From assembly GCF_000513895.2 (NCBI RefSeq), contig NZ_CP165782.1, forward strand, positions 3,148,501-3,212,500: a stretch of 64,000 nt of DNA, given 5' to 3'. Shown piece after piece: positions 1 to 9,556 of the stretch. The DNA comes from Ensifer sp. WSM1721 (lineage in GTDB: Bacteria > Pseudomonadota > Alphaproteobacteria > Rhizobiales > Rhizobiaceae). A program made the position numbers and the translations under genes. A model generated the notes under the pieces. It made no database searches. It was not told the DNA's origin and worked only from the letters and a program-made list of their open reading frames with translations. Numbering within the stretch: position 1 is the stretch's first letter; each line of letters begins with the position of its first letter.

Positions 1-1
1 C

Positions 2-247
2 GAGGAGCTGATCCGGCGTTGCACCGCGCTCGGCTTCCGCCAGATGGTGGCGGTGATCGGCGGTGCACATCCCTCTTCGATCGCGCTCCACCGCGCACTC
101 GGATTCGAGTATCAGGGGCTGATGAAGGCGACCGGCTTCAAGCATGGCCGCTGGCTGGACACGGCCATCATGCAGCGTCCGCTCGGCGAGGGGGCGGAAA
201 CGGATCCCGTCGAGGGCGTCTATCCGGATACGCTTTACAGGGGCTGA
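2..247 (+). CDS. GNAT-family N-acetyltransferase, C-terminal part (cut by window edge)
   Basis: The frame is open from the first complete codon and ends at a TGA. The visible 81 residues include an AVIGG segment followed by S-x-x-L-H-x-x-L-G-F, the C-terminal acetyl-CoA-binding part of GNAT enzymes of the phosphinothricin acetyltransferase (Pat/YncA) type. A Gly-Arg-Trp-Leu-Asp segment near the end is also typical of that subgroup. These enzymes transfer acetyl groups to small amines or amino-acid analogues; the substrate cannot be told from a fragment. The start lies outside the window. Confidence 0.75.
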   Translation, partial: EELIRRCTALGFRQMVAVIGGAHPSSIALHRALGFEYQGLMKATGFKHGRWLDTAIMQRPLGEGAETDPVEGVYPDTLYRG

Positions 248-327
248 ACTGATTCCAGCTAATTGGAATTACCCCGCAGAAGGTGCCGGCAGGCGGATGA
301 GGGGCAATTCCAAAGCAGATTGTTGCC

Positions 328-732
328 TCAGGTCTCTACCAGCTTCAGCACCTTATCGAAGACCTTGAGCACCTGGGCGAGCTCATGGCCGCGTTTCAGT
401 ATGGTGCCATGCGCGTTCAGCACACTGTAGGCACCTTGTCTGGCGGCAAGCTTCGGGTTCTTCTCGATCCGGTAGAGGGGCACTTCGCCGGAGCGCTTGA
501 ACACCGAGAACACGGCCCGATCCTTCATATGGTCGATCGCATAATCGCGCCACTCGCCCTCGCCGACCATACGGCCGTAGAGCCTGAGAATCTGGTCAAG
601 CTCGCGGCGGTGGAACGTAACGGGTGGTGGATTTTTGGCTTGCTTGTATTCGTGAAGATCGACGACCACTTCCGAAGTGGTCTGACCGTGGTGACGCGCT
701 TCGCCTCGCGGCAAATCCGGTTGATCGGTCAT
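328..732 (-). CDS. DUF2794 family protein
   Basis: A 134-residue cytosolic protein matching the small alphaproteobacterial DUF2794 family. Its core has Glu-Leu-x-x-Ile-Leu-x-Leu-Tyr-Gly-Arg, then Glu-Trp-Arg-Asp-Tyr-Ala, an Ala-Val-Phe-Ser-Val-Phe strand, and a basic C-terminus with Leu-Lys-Arg-Gly-His. No catalytic motif is visible and the family has no established function. I chose the ATG at 732, preceded by AGAAGG. The frame also opens at 780, but the extra 16 residues do not look like family sequence. It stands alone, with no co-directional close neighbour. Confidence 0.8.
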   Translation of the reverse strand: MTDQPDLPRGEARHHGQTTSEVVVDLHEYKQAKNPPPVTFHRRELDQILRLYGRMVGEGEWRDYAIDHMKDRAVFSVFKRSGEVPLYRIEKNPKLAARQGAYSVLNAHGTILKRGHELAQVLKVFDKVLKLVET

Positions 733-1087
733 CGGCAATTCGGCCTTCTGATGTGACAGGACTACGACAGTGTGCCTCACACGAACCGAAAAGCAAGTCG
801 GAAGCTGTTGACGAATACCAGCAATTTTTGCCGCTGCCGCAATTCAGTCAAATCGCCGCCCCAATTCGCCGCAACACTCCGTCCGCTGCCGGACAGAGTC
901 GTTGCCACCGTATGTCCGGACAGGCGTCATGCTGCGGGAGGTTACGAACGCAAGCATGGCCGGTTCGGTCCGGTAACTTCGAACCCTCAGCCCCAGCCCC
1001 TCGATGCTGCCGGGCCGAACCACCCCCCGCTTCCAATTACACACAGGCACCGGTGAGAGGTCGAAAGCCGCGCGCTTTCCTCGTCGC
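733..1087. other. Intergenic gap, no gene seen
   Basis: 355 bases between the start of the DUF2794 gene and the stop of the DUF1223 gene. All six frames were considered; none gives a frame with a ribosome-binding site and recognisable protein. It must hold the promoter of the DUF2794 gene, but I could not place it. No strong hairpin with a T tract was found for the end of the DUF1223 gene. Confidence 0.5.
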
Positions 1088-1861
1088 TTAAAGCTTGCCC
1101 TGCGGCCCCGCGAGAAGCGTCGCGGCTCCGATGATGGCTCCGGGCGTTTCCTTGTCCTTCATCGATTGCAGCAATACTGCGCAACCACTATTGCCCTGCC
1201 CCTCAATCAACACCGAGGCCGGGAGCGTGAATTGGGCGGGCTTACCCTCCCACATGCCGATCGTCTGTATGTCGCGCACTGCATGCCAATAGGCGATCTC
1301 TTTGCCGCTGTTCTCGCCTTTCTCGACCTTCACCACCCTGGCGCGGTCGAAATAGACGACGACGACATTCGCCCGGCCCTGCCCGGCGCCGATCTTGATC
1401 GAGATTTCATCGCCGCCGATCGAGGCGTCGACCGGTACGGAGAGCCCCTTGCCCTTGGCGCTCATCCCCGCAATCCGGTTCCTGATCGCCTGCAGGTCCG
1501 AGCCGTTCGCATGATCGCGTCCGTTGAGGATCACCTGCGGCGTATAGACGCCGTAGCGGCCGAGCATGCGCGCATAGGCATATTGCCGCTCGGTGTTCTC
1601 CTTGGAAGCGAGCGTGTCCGCCCAGCCGAGATAGTTCCAGTAGTCGACATGGTAGGCGAGCGCGACGACGTCGCCCTCGTCGATGAGCTGCTTCAGCGCC
1701 GCATCCGCAGGCGGGCAGGAGGAACAGCCCTGGCTGGTGAAGAGTTCGACGACACCCTTGAGCGTCTTGCCGTCATCCGCCATGGCCGAGCCGCAGATTG
1801 CACCAAAGATCCCGACAGTCAGGGCGAGACGTCGGATCATTGGCTTGCGGGCGGATGTCAT
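1088..1861 (-). CDS. DUF1223 family secreted thioredoxin-like protein
   Basis: 257 residues. The N-terminus has a basic start, a hydrophobic segment at about residues 9-27 and an Ala-Met-Ala type cleavage site, so the protein is probably exported. The mature part begins with Val-Val-Glu-Leu-Phe-Thr-Ser-Gln-Gly-Cys-Ser-Ser-Cys-Pro-Pro-Ala-Asp, the thioredoxin-fold CxxC signature of DUF1223. Conserved His-Val-Asp-Tyr-Trp and Thr-Pro-Gln segments follow. The fold suggests periplasmic thiol chemistry, but no substrate is known for the family. A second ATG seven codons in is an alternative start. It is a single-gene unit on the minus strand. Confidence 0.85.
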   Translation of the reverse strand: MTSARKPMIRRLALTVGIFGAICGSAMADDGKTLKGVVELFTSQGCSSCPPADAALKQLIDEGDVVALAYHVDYWNYLGWADTLASKENTERQYAYARMLGRYGVYTPQVILNGRDHANGSDLQAIRNRIAGMSAKGKGLSVPVDASIGGDEISIKIGAGQGRANVVVVYFDRARVVKVEKGENSGKEIAYWHAVRDIQTIGMWEGKPAQFTLPASVLIEGQGNSGCAVLLQSMKDKETPGAIIGAATLLAGPQGKL

Positions 1862-2060
1862 GGCGTCACTGTTCGTTTCCGTTGGGCGGGCGGCTTGCCG
1901 AGCGAGAGTTCACTACATACGACGGCCGCCCTTCAACGCAAAGTCACGTTGGAGTGACCGTCTGAAGCCCTGGGGAAGGCAAGCGTCATGCGAGGGAGAG
2001 GCGGTGCGCGCCTGCGGAAAAATCGTGTTTCGCTTGCCCCGTCTGCATCCGCGAGGCATC

Positions 2061-2091
2061 AAAAAAGCCGGGGCATCGTGGACGCCCCGGC
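2061..2091 (-). terminator. Rho-independent terminator of acnA
   Basis: GCCGGGGC (2067-2074) pairs perfectly with GCCCCGGC (2084-2091) across a nine-base loop. On the minus strand the stem is followed by six T residues, 23 bases after the acnA stop. The plus-strand side is also T-rich (TTCTTTCTT), so it may work in both directions. Confidence 0.9.
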
Positions 2092-2113
2092 TTCTTTCTT
2101 GCTCAATCGTCGA

Positions 2114-4804
<2,691 letters not shown>

Positions 4805-5071
4805 TGGATACCCCGTTCCGTCTGATCGCCAAAAACTGACGTACGAACGCCCGAGCGCCTGTGAGGCGCGAAATGGGATGCGGGTGCGGCCATTTCCGCT
4901 GTCCGTACGTGGAATGTCATTCCATGTTCGGCGCAAGGATGAAATTCACGCCGACCGCTGGCGTGTTGGGCGCGTTATAGATAATTTCTTGAAATCGTGC
5001 CAGACCAACCAAGGTCCAATCGGAACTTTTTTTGCTCTGCGAAAAGACACCTGAAGGGAAGCTGAAAATTC

Positions 5072-5695
5072 ATGCGCCTGCTGGCTGAAGGTTTGAGTGC
5101 GCGGCGAGGCGAGGACCTGATTTTCAACGATATTTCCTTTTCGCTTGCGGCCGGCGAGGCCCTCGTGGTGACGGGTCCGAACGGCTCGGGAAAGACGACC
5201 CTTCTGCGCGTTCTGGCGGGTCTTCTCAGAGCCGAATCGGGCCGGCTCTCGATCGAGAACGGACCTTCCGGCTTTGCCCATCCGCACGAGCTCAGCCACT
5301 ACCTCGGCCATCGCAACGCGATGAAGCGGGAGCTGACGGTCGAAGAAAATCTTTCCTTCTGGCAGCGCTTTTTGGCCGACTCGCCGGGCGGCTCCGGCAT
5401 CGACCTCTCAGCCGCCGCAGAGGCCGTCGGCCTCGCCGGTATCGCCCAACTGCCCTTCGGCTATCTTTCGGCCGGCCAGCAGCGGCGCATGGCAATGGCG
5501 AAGCTGCTGGTCGCCTACCGGCCGATCTGGCTTCTCGACGAGCCGACGGCGGCGCTAGATGTCAGCGCCGACCGGCTCTTTGCCGGGCTGGTCGCCGCCC
5601 ATCTCGATCACGGCGGCATCGTCATTGCCGCCACCCACCAGCCGCTAGGGATCGCCCAGCCGAAAACATTGCAGATGAAGGGGTTCGCGCATTGA
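5072..5695 (+). CDS. ccmA: Heme exporter ATP-binding protein CcmA
   Basis: 207 residues. ATPase of the CcmABCD complex, which releases holo-CcmE for heme delivery to periplasmic cytochromes c. Walker A GPNGSGKT is at residues 35-42. The ABC signature is the CcmA-like Leu-Ser-Ala-Gly-Gln-Gln-Arg-Arg, and Walker B is WLLDEP, followed by a Thr-His-Gln switch. The ATG follows GAAGG. It is first in the ccm cluster and its TGA overlaps the ccmB start, which suggests translational coupling. The 267-base spacer upstream is shared with acnA and must contain both promoters. Confidence 0.95.
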   Translation: MRLLAEGLSARRGEDLIFNDISFSLAAGEALVVTGPNGSGKTTLLRVLAGLLRAESGRLSIENGPSGFAHPHELSHYLGHRNAMKRELTVEENLSFWQRFLADSPGGSGIDLSAAAEAVGLAGIAQLPFGYLSAGQQRRMAMAKLLVAYRPIWLLDEPTAALDVSADRLFAGLVAAHLDHGGIVIAATHQPLGIAQPKTLQMKGFAH

Positions 5696-6351
5696 TCGCC
5701 CTCTTCTTCCGGGACCTGAAGCTTTCGGTGCGCGCCGGCGGCGGCGCCATGATCGGCGTGCTCTTCTTCATGACGGTCGTCGCCGTCATTCCTTTCGGCG
5801 TCGGGCCGGACCTCAATCTGCTCGCGCGCATCGGCCCGGCCATCCTCTGGATCGGCGCGCTGCTTGCCTCGCTCCTGGGGCTCGATCGGCTCTTCCAAGC
5901 GGAGCGCGAGGACGGCTCGCTCGATCTCCTGCTGATGCAGGAGACACCGCTCGTCCTCACGGTCTTCGTCAAATGCGCCGCCCATTGGGCCGCCACCGGC
6001 CTGCCGCTGGTGGTAGCCTCCCCCTTTCTCGGCCTCTTCATGAACATGAACGAGCTTGCCATCGGCGCGACCATGCTCACCCTTCTTGCGGGAACGCCGG
6101 CGATCACCTTTATCGGCGCCGTCGGCGCAGCGGTTGCCGTGGCGCTGCCGCGCGGTGGCCTGCTCGTCTCGATCCTGGTGCTGCCGCTCGCGATACCGGT
6201 GCTGATCTTCGGCGTCAGCGCGACTTACGCTGCGGTCGAAGATCCCGCCCCCTTTTTGCCGCCTTTCATGATATTAGTGGCGATAACCCTGTTCTTCGCG
6301 GTGATCGGACCCGTTGCGGCGGCTGCCGCGCTCAGGCATTCGGCCGATTGA
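5692..6351 (+). CDS. ccmB: Heme exporter membrane protein CcmB
   Basis: 219 residues with about six hydrophobic segments and the CcmB opening Phe-Phe-Arg-Asp-Leu-Lys-Leu. A Glu-Arg-Glu-Asp-Gly-Ser-Leu-Asp-Leu-Leu segment at about residues 72-81 is diagnostic for the family. CcmB is the integral membrane partner of the CcmA ATPase. The start is a TTG that overlaps the ccmA stop as TTGA; no other start fits. The gene is followed by a palindromic repeat that separates ccmAB from ccmCDG. Confidence 0.93.
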   Translation: MIALFFRDLKLSVRAGGGAMIGVLFFMTVVAVIPFGVGPDLNLLARIGPAILWIGALLASLLGLDRLFQAEREDGSLDLLLMQETPLVLTVFVKCAAHWAATGLPLVVASPFLGLFMNMNELAIGATMLTLLAGTPAITFIGAVGAAVAVALPRGGLLVSILVLPLAIPVLIFGVSATYAAVEDPAPFLPPFMILVAITLFFAVIGPVAAAAALRHSAD

Positions 6352-6393
6352 CGGCGGACGCAAACCGGCCGAACTAACGCAAACTTGAATGAT

Positions 6394-6498
6394 CACTGCA
6401 TAATTCCTTAGATCGACTTCGATCTGAGGATAAGATTATGCAGCAGTTCAAAGTGCTACGGCGACCTTTGCGCGTCTAAAGGACGCGCGGCGCTGCAG
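6394..6498 (+). repeat. RIME-like palindromic repeat between ccmB and ccmC
   Basis: Two linked palindromes. The first runs from TGCATAATTCCTTAGATC (from 6397) to GATCTGAGGATAAGATTATGCA (ending near 6443). The second contains GCGCGTC-TAAA-GGACGCGC followed by GGCGCTGCAG. The same arrangement recurs at 35831-35935 and, inverted, at 61301-61400. It matches the general form of Rhizobiaceae RIME intergenic elements. It lies inside the 187-base ccmB/ccmC gap, so a ccmA-G transcript would carry it as a stable hairpin. Confidence 0.8.
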
Positions 6499-6538
6499 GT
6501 CGATTGCGGAAGGAGTCCTTCCGCGTTAAAGAGCCGTC

Positions 6539-7309
6539 ATGAGCGAAAACAGCCTCGCCATTCGCAAATTCAGCCACCTCGCCAATCCGACCCGATTCCT
6601 GGCGCTGGCTGACCGCATCCTGCCTTGGCTCGCGGCTCTCACGGCGCTGTTCTTCGCTGCCGGACTGTGGCTCTCCTTCACGACCGAGGGCGATTACCAG
6701 CAGGGCGAGACGGTGCGCATCATGTATGTGCACGTGCCTTCCGCCTGGCTGTCGATGATGTGTTATACGGTGATGGCGATTTCGGCGCTCGGCACGCTCG
6801 TCTGGCGCCATCCGCTCGCCGATGTCTCGGCCAAGGCGGCGGCACCGATCGGCGCCTCCTTCACCTTTCTGGCGCTCGTCACCGGCTCGTTCTGGGGCAA
6901 GCCGATGTGGGGCACCTGGTGGGTATGGGACGCGCGGCTGACCTCCGTCTTCGTGCTCTTCCTCATGTATCTGGGGCTGATCGCGCTGAACCGCGCGATG
7001 GAGGATCCTGCCCGCTCCGCCCGCGTGTCGGCGGTGCTGATTTTCGTCGGCTTCGTCAACATCCCGATCATCAAATTCTCGGTCGAATGGTGGAACACGC
7101 TGCATCAGCCGGCAAGCGTGATGCGCCTCGATGGGCCGACGATCGATCCGGAATTCCTGCGGCCGCTTCTGGTCATGGCGGTTGCCTTCACCCTCCTGTT
7201 CTTCACCCTTCACATCGCCGCTATGCGCAACGAGATCTGGCGCCGCCGGGTGACGTCGCTCCGGCGCCAGGCGGCCCGTCATGCCGGCCGGGAGACCTTG
7301 GCGCCATGA
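6539..7309 (+). CDS. ccmC: Heme transporter / heme-handling protein CcmC
   Basis: 256 residues with six membrane segments. CcmC loads heme onto CcmE. The hallmark tryptophan-rich motif WGTWWVWD is at residues 124-131. Flanking histidines, His-Val-Pro-Ser-Ala-Trp at about residues 65-70 and a Trp-Trp-Asn-Thr-Leu-His-Gln segment later, are the family's heme ligands. The ATG follows a purine-rich stretch after the repeat, and the stop overlaps ccmD by four bases (ATGA). Confidence 0.96.
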   Translation: MSENSLAIRKFSHLANPTRFLALADRILPWLAALTALFFAAGLWLSFTTEGDYQQGETVRIMYVHVPSAWLSMMCYTVMAISALGTLVWRHPLADVSAKAAAPIGASFTFLALVTGSFWGKPMWGTWWVWDARLTSVFVLFLMYLGLIALNRAMEDPARSARVSAVLIFVGFVNIPIIKFSVEWWNTLHQPASVMRLDGPTIDPEFLRPLLVMAVAFTLLFFTLHIAAMRNEIWRRRVTSLRRQAARHAGRETLAP

Positions 7310-7482
7310 TGAGCCATGCAGCCTATGTCATCGCGAGCTATGCAGTCGCCGCCGTAACCGTTGCGGCGCTCGTCGCCTGGGTTGTCGGTGACGGCAAAGC
7401 CCGTCAGCGGGAGCTGAGGGCACTCGAAGCCGCCGGCATTTTCCGCCGTTCGGCGGAGGCGCCTAGCGGAGAAGGCAAATGA
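7306..7482 (+). CDS. ccmD: Heme exporter small membrane protein CcmD
   Basis: 58 residues. It has one N-terminal membrane helix (roughly residues 7-28), then a charged segment Gln-Arg-Glu-Leu-Arg-Ala-Leu-Glu-Ala-Ala-Gly-Ile-Phe-Arg-Arg, which is the CcmD signature. CcmD stabilises the CcmABC complex with holo-CcmE. The start is one of two adjacent ATGs (7306 or 7309) and overlaps the ccmC stop; its own stop overlaps ccmG as ATGA. It is short and easily missed. Confidence 0.9.
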   Translation: MMSHAAYVIASYAVAAVTVAALVAWVVGDGKARQRELRALEAAGIFRRSAEAPSGEGK

Positions 7483-8090
7483 CGAGCACGCAGGCGCCGC
7501 GACCGGACGAGCGCAAGCCCGGCCCTCTGCGCTACCTGCTGGCGGCCCTGCCGCTTTTGATATTCGCGGCTCTGGCTCTCATCTTCTGGAGCCAGTTGAA
7601 TTCCGGCAGGGACGTCAGCGAGATTCCATCGGCGCTGATCGGCACCAAAGCGCCGAAGCTCGATTTGCCGCCGCTCGAAGGCGCCGTGACACCGGCCGGT
7701 CAGCCTATGCCGGCACTCACCGATGCGGCCGTCAAGGGCAAGCTCACCCTCGTCAACGTCTGGGCCTCCTGGTGCGTACCCTGCCGCCAGGAGCATCCGA
7801 TCATCCTTGAATTGTCGAAGGACCCGCGCCTCACCGTCGTCGGCATCAATTACAAGGACCGCAACGACAATGCGCTGAGGTTCCTCGGCGAACTCGGCAA
7901 CCCGTTCTCGGCGATCGGCGTCGATCCGAATGGCAAGGCGGCGATCGACTGGGGCGTCTACGGCATTCCGGAATCCTATCTCGTCGGCGCCGACGGGACG
8001 ATCCTTTACAAGCGGGTCGGCCCGTTCGACGAGAAGAGCCTCAAAGAAGGACTGATGCCGGCGATCGACAAGGCGCTTGCGGCGGCGTAG
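7479..8090 (+). CDS. ccmG: Thiol:disulfide interchange protein CcmG/CycY (DsbE)
   Basis: 203 residues. An N-terminal anchor at about residues 18-38 is followed by a periplasmic thioredoxin domain. The active site is WCVPC at residues 98-102. The CcmG-specific Gly-Val-Tyr-Gly-Ile-Pro-Glu-Ser-Tyr (cis-proline) is present. It keeps the CXXCH motif of apocytochrome c reduced. The gene is coupled to ccmD by an ATGA overlap and ends the ccm cluster. In Sinorhizobium this gene is also called cycY. Confidence 0.95.
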   Translation: MTSTQAPRPDERKPGPLRYLLAALPLLIFAALALIFWSQLNSGRDVSEIPSALIGTKAPKLDLPPLEGAVTPAGQPMPALTDAAVKGKLTLVNVWASWCVPCRQEHPIILELSKDPRLTVVGINYKDRNDNALRFLGELGNPFSAIGVDPNGKAAIDWGVYGIPESYLVGADGTILYKRVGPFDEKSLKEGLMPAIDKALAAA

Positions 8091-8096
8091 GAGGTT

Positions 8097-8165
8097 TGCC
8101 CCTCATCGGGCCTGCGGCCACCTTCTCCCCGCCTGGGGAGAAGGTCGCGGCAGCGGGATGAGCGG
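8097..8165. repeat. Short palindromic repeat (CTTCTCCCC family) after ccmG
   Basis: CCTTCTCCCC (8120-8129) pairs with GGGGAGAAGG (8135-8144). Outer segments CCCCTCATCGGGC and CGGGATGAGCGGC flank the stem. It belongs to a frequent rhizobial intergenic repeat family. It fills the convergent gap between ccmG and the DUF2585 gene and could act as a two-way transcript end. Confidence 0.7.
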
Positions 8166-8180
8166 CATATTCTCGAGGTA

Positions 8181-8771
8181 TTAGACTCCGGCCTGCCACG
8201 CCTTCACAGCATCGAGGGGCCAGACAAGCATCAGCACGTTGAGTGTCAAGTTGTCCCGGATCATCCAGCCGGTGAAGACTTCGAGCACAATCGCGATCGC
8301 GACCGTCAGTGCCACGGGCAGACGCGAGGCGAACAGGAAGCCTGCCGCCATGGCAAGGGTATCCATGGTCGAATTCAGGATGCTGTCGCCGAAATAGTCG
8401 AGCGAGATCGTTGCGGAACGGTAGCGGTTGATCACCATCGGCGTGTTCTCGGCGATCTCCCAGGCGGATTCGATGGCGGTCGCGAGCAGCAGTCGCGTGG
8501 TCAAGGGTCTGCCGCGCATGAGAAGATGGCCAAGGCCGTAAAAGAGAAAGCCGTGAATGATGTGGGACGGCGTGTACCAGTCGGCGATGTGCTGGGAGTT
8601 GCCGCTGGAATTGACCACGCCTTCCCAGAATTTGACGTAGCCGCATTCGCAGATCCACAGCCTTCCCATGAGATGCTGCGTCAGGATCTGAGCGGCGAGG
8701 ACGGCGAGGCAGGCGATGAGCCAGTTCCAGGCGCGTTGTCTTTGATCGTCGGTTCCGGCGGCGATCGTCAC
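8181..8771 (-). CDS. DUF2585 / UPF0314 membrane protein
   Basis: 196 residues with four to five hydrophobic segments. Family features include [11 protein letters not shown] near residue 40, [11 protein letters not shown], and Glu-Ser-Ala-Trp-Glu-Ile-x-Glu-Asn. This matches UPF0314 (DUF2585), an inner-membrane family without a known function. Its ATG overlaps the stop of the septation gene as ATGA, so the two are probably co-translated and the protein may act in the envelope. Confidence 0.85.
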   Translation of the reverse strand: MTIAAGTDDQRQRAWNWLIACLAVLAAQILTQHLMGRLWICECGYVKFWEGVVNSSGNSQHIADWYTPSHIIHGFLFYGLGHLLMRGRPLTTRLLLATAIESAWEIAENTPMVINRYRSATISLDYFGDSILNSTMDTLAMAAGFLFASRLPVALTVAIAIVLEVFTGWMIRDNLTLNVLMLVWPLDAVKAWQAGV

Positions 8772-9400
8772 TCGGCGCTATCCTGCTCGAGCGAGTGCTT
8801 CATGATCAGCGGCATCTGGGCGAGGGTGAAGAGGATGGTGATCGGCATCGTGCCCCAGACCTTGAAGGCGACCCAGAAATCGGTCGAAAACGAGCGCCAG
8901 ACGATTTCATTCAGGACGGCAAGGAACAGGAAGAACACGCCCCAGCGGATCGTAAGCTTCCGCCAGCCGTCGTCATCGAGCCTGAAGGCGGCGTGAAAGA
9001 CATAGCCGAGCAGCGATTTGCCGAAGACAAGCCCGCCGAGCAGGATCGCTCCGAAGAGCGTGTTGACGATGGTCGGCTTCATTTTGATGAAGGTGTCGTT
9101 CTGCAGCCAGAGCGTCAGCGCGCCGAAGACGAAGACGACGATGCCGGAGACGAGCGGCATCATCGGCAGCGTGCGCGTCATGATCCAGGAGGCAATGAGC
9201 GCCGCCGCCGTCGCCGCCATGAAGAGGCCGGTGGCGATGAAGATCGGCCCGCCGAGCTCGGCAAGCGCGGGAAAGCGGCTCGCAAGCCAGTCGCCGCGGG
9301 AATTCGCGAAGAAGAAAACCATGAGCGGACCGAGCTCCAGCAGAAGCTTCAGGAGCGGGCTTACCTCTGTCCGCGGTTTCGTGGCCTCGATTGTCGACAT
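8768..9400 (-). CDS. Inner membrane septation protein A (YciB/IspZ family)
   Basis: 210 residues with about five membrane helices. The family opening Leu-Leu-Leu-Glu-Leu-Gly-Pro-Leu-x-Val-Phe-Phe, a later Gly-x-x-Phe-Gly-Lys-Ser-Leu-Leu-Gly, and Asn-Glu-x-Val-Trp-Arg identify YciB/IspZ. Members affect septation and envelope integrity. I chose the ATG at 9400 because AGGA lies seven bases upstream; an in-frame ATG at 9421 is possible. It sits downstream of ftsY and is coupled to the DUF2585 gene. Confidence 0.88.
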   Translation of the reverse strand: MSTIEATKPRTEVSPLLKLLLELGPLMVFFFANSRGDWLASRFPALAELGGPIFIATGLFMAATAAALIASWIMTRTLPMMPLVSGIVVFVFGALTLWLQNDTFIKMKPTIVNTLFGAILLGGLVFGKSLLGYVFHAAFRLDDDGWRKLTIRWGVFFLFLAVLNEIVWRSFSTDFWVAFKVWGTMPITILFTLAQMPLIMKHSLEQDSAE

Positions 9401-9556
9401 CTGCCGATCCTGTTCCGTCATCTCTTCTGTCGCGCCTCGTGCAGGGCGCGGGCGGGAACCTGCCTCGCCCCTCTTTGCCCGCTCCGTCCGCTCATAACAC
9501 CAGCATTGCGGCAAAACCATATCAACGCCGCGGCTTCAGTAAAGCTCATGCGGGCG

